5,785 nucleotides of DNA from positions 1 to 5,785 of the forward strand of contig LZRQ01000204.1 of the NCBI GenBank assembly GCA_002159155.1, written 5' to 3'. This document shows positions 4,368 through 5,785 of the stretch, one piece after another. Both the position numbers and the translations under genes were made by a program. This stretch comes from Firmicutes bacterium ZCTH02-B6. GTDB lineage: Bacteria; Bacillota; Limnochordia; Limnochordales; ZCTH02-B6. The notes beneath the pieces are model-generated. The model was not told the DNA's origin. It was given only the letters and a program-made list of their open reading frames with translations, and did not search any database. Position 1 is the first letter of the stretch. Each line of letters begins with the position of its first letter.

Positions 4368-5162
4368 TCAGCGGTGTCTCCAGACCGGCGTACGCTTTTC
4401 CAGAAACGCGCACATGCCCTCCTGTGCGTCGGCCGCCAGGGCGTTGAGGGTCATCACTTCCTTCGCATACCCGTAGGCGTGCTGCTGCGGCAGCTCAATC
4501 TGGCGGTAAAAGGCCTGCTTTCCGACGGCCAAAACGTACGAGCTGGCCTGGGCGATCTTGTGGGCCAGCTTCAAGGTTTCCGCCTCCAGCTGGTCGTCGG
4601 GCACGACGCGGCTGGCGAGGCCGTGGATGAGCGCCTCCTGGGCGGTGATGGGATCGCCCGTCAGCAGCATGTCCAGCGCCTTCTTGCGGCCCACGGCGCG
4701 GCTTAAGGCCACCATGGGCGTCGAGCAAAAGAGGCCGATCTTGACCCCCGGCGTGCCAAACCGGGCGCTCTCCGCGGCCACCACCAGGTCGCATGTGGCG
4801 GCCAGTTGGCAGCCCGCCGCGGTGGCAATGCCGTGCACCTGGGCGATGACCGGCTGCGGGATGGACTGGATGGTTTCCATAAGCTCGGTGCAGGTGTCAA
4901 ACAGCTCACGGTAAAAGGCCGGCTCCGCGCCTACCATCTCGCTCAGGTCGTGGCCCGAGCAAAAGGCCGGCCCCGCGCCCCGCAGGATGACCACCTGGTG
5001 CTGTCGCTCGCGGCCGATCCGCCCCAACGCGGCAATGAGCTCCCGCATGTGGGCCAGGGACAGCGCGTTGCGCTTGTGGGGCCGGTTCATGGTGACGATG
5101 GCCACCGGCCCGTCCTCCGTCACCAGGATGTGCTCGTACGCCCCCAAGGGCAGCGCAGACAC
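4368..5162 (-). CDS. Enoyl-CoA hydratase/isomerase-family (crotonase superfamily) protein, ECHDC3-like
   Basis: A 264-residue crotonase-fold protein, complete. Visible family marks are VAIVTMNRPHKRNALS (21-35), the first oxyanion-hole strand AFCSGHDLSEM (66-76), the second oxyanion-hole segment HGIATAAGCQLAATCDL (110-126), then ARFGTPGVKIGLFCSTP and a C-terminal LEKRTPVW. SGHDL is typical of the ECHDC3-like subgroup. The two glutamates that catalyse hydration in mitochondrial enoyl-CoA hydratase (Glu144 and Glu164) align with Gln119 and Gly139. CoA binding and the oxyanion hole look intact, but classical hydratase activity is doubtful. GTG 5162 has AAAGGGGG at 5171-5178, 8 nt upstream, as its SD. 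The gene follows the LivF-like ATPase gene on the same strand after a 154-bp repeat-rich gap. Its stop codon is 13 bp from the kinase stop on the other strand. The in vivo reaction is unknown. Confidence 0.92.
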   Translation of the reverse strand: MSALPLGAYEHILVTEDGPVAIVTMNRPHKRNALSLAHMRELIAALGRIGRERQHQVVILRGAGPAFCSGHDLSEMVGAEPAFYRELFDTCTELMETIQSIPQPVIAQVHGIATAAGCQLAATCDLVVAAESARFGTPGVKIGLFCSTPMVALSRAVGRKKALDMLLTGDPITAQEALIHGLASRVVPDDQLEAETLKLAHKIAQASSYVLAVGKQAFYRQIELPQQHAYGYAKEVMTLNALAADAQEGMCAFLEKRTPVWRHR

Positions 5163-5233
5163 GGCAGGTTCCCCCTTTCCTCGTTCCTCGCGTCGGCGTT
5201 CCCCGTCCAGCCATCGCTTCTGTTGCTTTCGGC
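5163..5233 (-). promoter_or_regulatory. Leader of the hydratase-like gene with its RBS and degenerate repeat copies
   Basis: On the minus strand this 71-bp stretch carries the SD GGGGG (5171-5175) before GTG 5162. It also has two loose copies of the neighbouring repeat: GGGGGAACCTG (5165-5175) and GGGGAACGCC (about 5195-5204). I see no clear promoter, so the gene is probably read from upstream of the ATPase gene. Confidence 0.4.
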
Positions 5234-5310
5234 TGGTGTTCCCCCCTGGTGTTCCCCCCTGGTGTTCCCCCTTGGTGCTCCCCCTGGTGTTCCCCCTGGG
5301 GGTCCCCCCC
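5234..5310 (-). repeat. Six-copy G-rich tandem repeat with G-quadruplex potential between ATPase and hydratase-like genes
   Basis: Six units of 12-14 bp: 5234-5246 and 5247-5259 are identical (plus strand TGGTGTTCCCCCC), then 5260-5272, 5273-5284, 5285-5296 and a diverged 5297-5310. On the transcribed sense (minus) strand this gives six G-runs of 5-7 separated mostly by AACACCA, satisfying the G-quadruplex pattern in mRNA and DNA. The array begins 6 bp after the ATPase stop codon. The sixth unit also contains CCCCC on the minus strand (5298-5302), which could pair with a neighbouring G-run. Confidence 0.9.
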
Positions 5311-5316
5311 TGGCGT

Positions 5317-5785
5317 TTACACGGCCAAGTACCGGCCGGCCGCTTCCTCGTCGGCCAGCAGCTCGGCCACGGTGCCTTCCCGCTGGATAACCCCTTTGTG
5401 GATTAGGTACCCCCGCTGCGCCAGCATGCCGGCGAAACGCACGTTCTGCTCCGCCAGCAGGATGCTGATCCCCTGGGCGGCGATCGCGCGGATCCGCGAC
5501 AGCAGCTGCTCCACCACCACCGGCGCGAGGCCGTCGGTGGGCTCGTCCAGGAGGATAAGGGTGGGATTTGCCACCAGCGCCCGGGCCAAGGCCAGCATGC
5601 GCTGCTCGCCGCCGCTCAGGAAACCGGCCAGCTGCCGGCGCCGGTCGGCCAGCACGGGAAAGAGCTCGTAGACTTCCTCCCGGGGCCGGCGGTGGGCATG
5701 GGCTGCCTCGGCCACCTCCAGGTTTTCCTCAACGGTCAGGTTGGGGAACATCCGCCTGTCCTGGGGCACGTAGGCCAGCCCGGCC
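5317..5785 (-). CDS. livF: LivF-type branched-chain/hydrophobic amino acid ABC transporter ATP-binding protein, C-terminal part
   Basis: The C-terminal ~156 residues of an ABC ATPase; the N-terminus with Walker A lies past the right edge. Reading into the edge gives AGLAYVPQDRRMFPNLTVEENL, the Q-loop region in the form typical of LivF, so the GTG at 5769 is internal and not the start. The signature is LSGGEQRMLALARALV, followed by Walker B LILLDEPTDGLAP. The switch region reads ILLAEQN, where most ABC ATPases have a histidine; this variant is normal in LivF-type proteins. The end is GVIQREGTVAELLADEEAAGRYLAV and a TAA stop at 5317-5319. LivF with LivG powers import of branched-chain or other hydrophobic amino acids, and related systems import urea, amides or aromatic carboxylates. 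The hydratase-like gene follows on the same strand, hinting that the imported compound is metabolised through acyl-CoA steps. Confidence 0.93.
   Translation of the reverse strand, partial: AGLAYVPQDRRMFPNLTVEENLEVAEAAHAHRRPREEVYELFPVLADRRRQLAGFLSGGEQRMLALARALVANPTLILLDEPTDGLAPVVVEQLLSRIRAIAAQGISILLAEQNVRFAGMLAQRGYLIHKGVIQREGTVAELLADEEAAGRYLAV

Noticed and set aside
5234..5310. CRISPR array
   Set aside because: Units are 12-14 bp with no distinct unique spacers. This is a simple tandem repeat.
4806..5406. Plus-strand frames encoding proline-rich repeats (VPPWCSP-like)
   Set aside because: They are translations of the C-rich strand of the tandem array and the antisense of the hydratase-like gene, with no RBS or family similarity.
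5317..5769. A complete 150-residue ATPase starting at GTG 5769
   Set aside because: That GTG encodes the Val of the conserved AYVPQDRR segment and the frame stays open to the edge, so the gene is truncated by the window rather than short.

Overview
The window looks like a piece of chromosome from a GC-rich bacterium. Six genes are packed tightly, most have strong purine-rich Shine-Dalgarno sequences, and five of the six visible or inferred starts are GTG or TTG. With a LivF-type ABC ATPase, a DeoR/GlpR regulator and this SD style, a high-GC Bacillota lineage (for example Limnochordia, Symbiobacteriia or Thermaerobacter-like) is my best guess. Other thermophilic high-GC phyla cannot be excluded, and no rRNA or other marker is present to settle it. 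I see no mobile element, tRNA or CRISPR array.

Layout. A leftward transcription unit runs from about 2420 to the left edge: a tandem-SIS sugar-phosphate isomerase/deaminase-like protein (1479-2402), an ABC substrate-binding protein of the FbpA/AfuA-like type (318-1361), and the start of its membrane permease (1-260, cut by the edge). Strong stem-loops lie in both gaps between these genes. A rightward unit starts from the same divergent control region: a DeoR/GlpR-family repressor (2579-3331), then a PfkB-family sugar-phosphate kinase of the 1-phosphofructokinase/tagatose-6-phosphate kinase branch (3353-4354). The ~175 bp between the two units is the only AT-rich stretch. It carries a good promoter in each direction, with helically phased TCG-type repeats between them that look like the regulator's operator. 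The regulator's own leader has a four-run G tract reaching into its ribosome binding site.

A second leftward unit comes in from the right edge: the C-terminal part of a LivF-type ABC ATPase (5317 to beyond 5785), then an enoyl-CoA hydratase/isomerase-superfamily protein (4368-5162). The gap between them holds a G-rich six-copy tandem repeat (5234-5310). The kinase and the hydratase-like gene end tail to tail only 13 bp apart, with no convincing terminator.

How the genes may work together. The divergent pair of units reads as a sugar (possibly sugar-phosphate or amino-sugar) uptake and catabolism locus: an ABC transporter brings in the substrate, the SIS enzyme isomerises or deaminates the phosphosugar, the PfkB kinase makes a bisphosphate for glycolysis, and the DeoR protein controls both directions. 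The transporter belongs to a family usually labelled ferric-iron binding, but the usual tyrosine pair is not apparent, and this family also contains AfuA-like hexose-phosphate binders. The actual substrate is inference. The right-hand unit is separate and probably concerns hydrophobic amino acid or carboxylate uptake with acyl-CoA chemistry.
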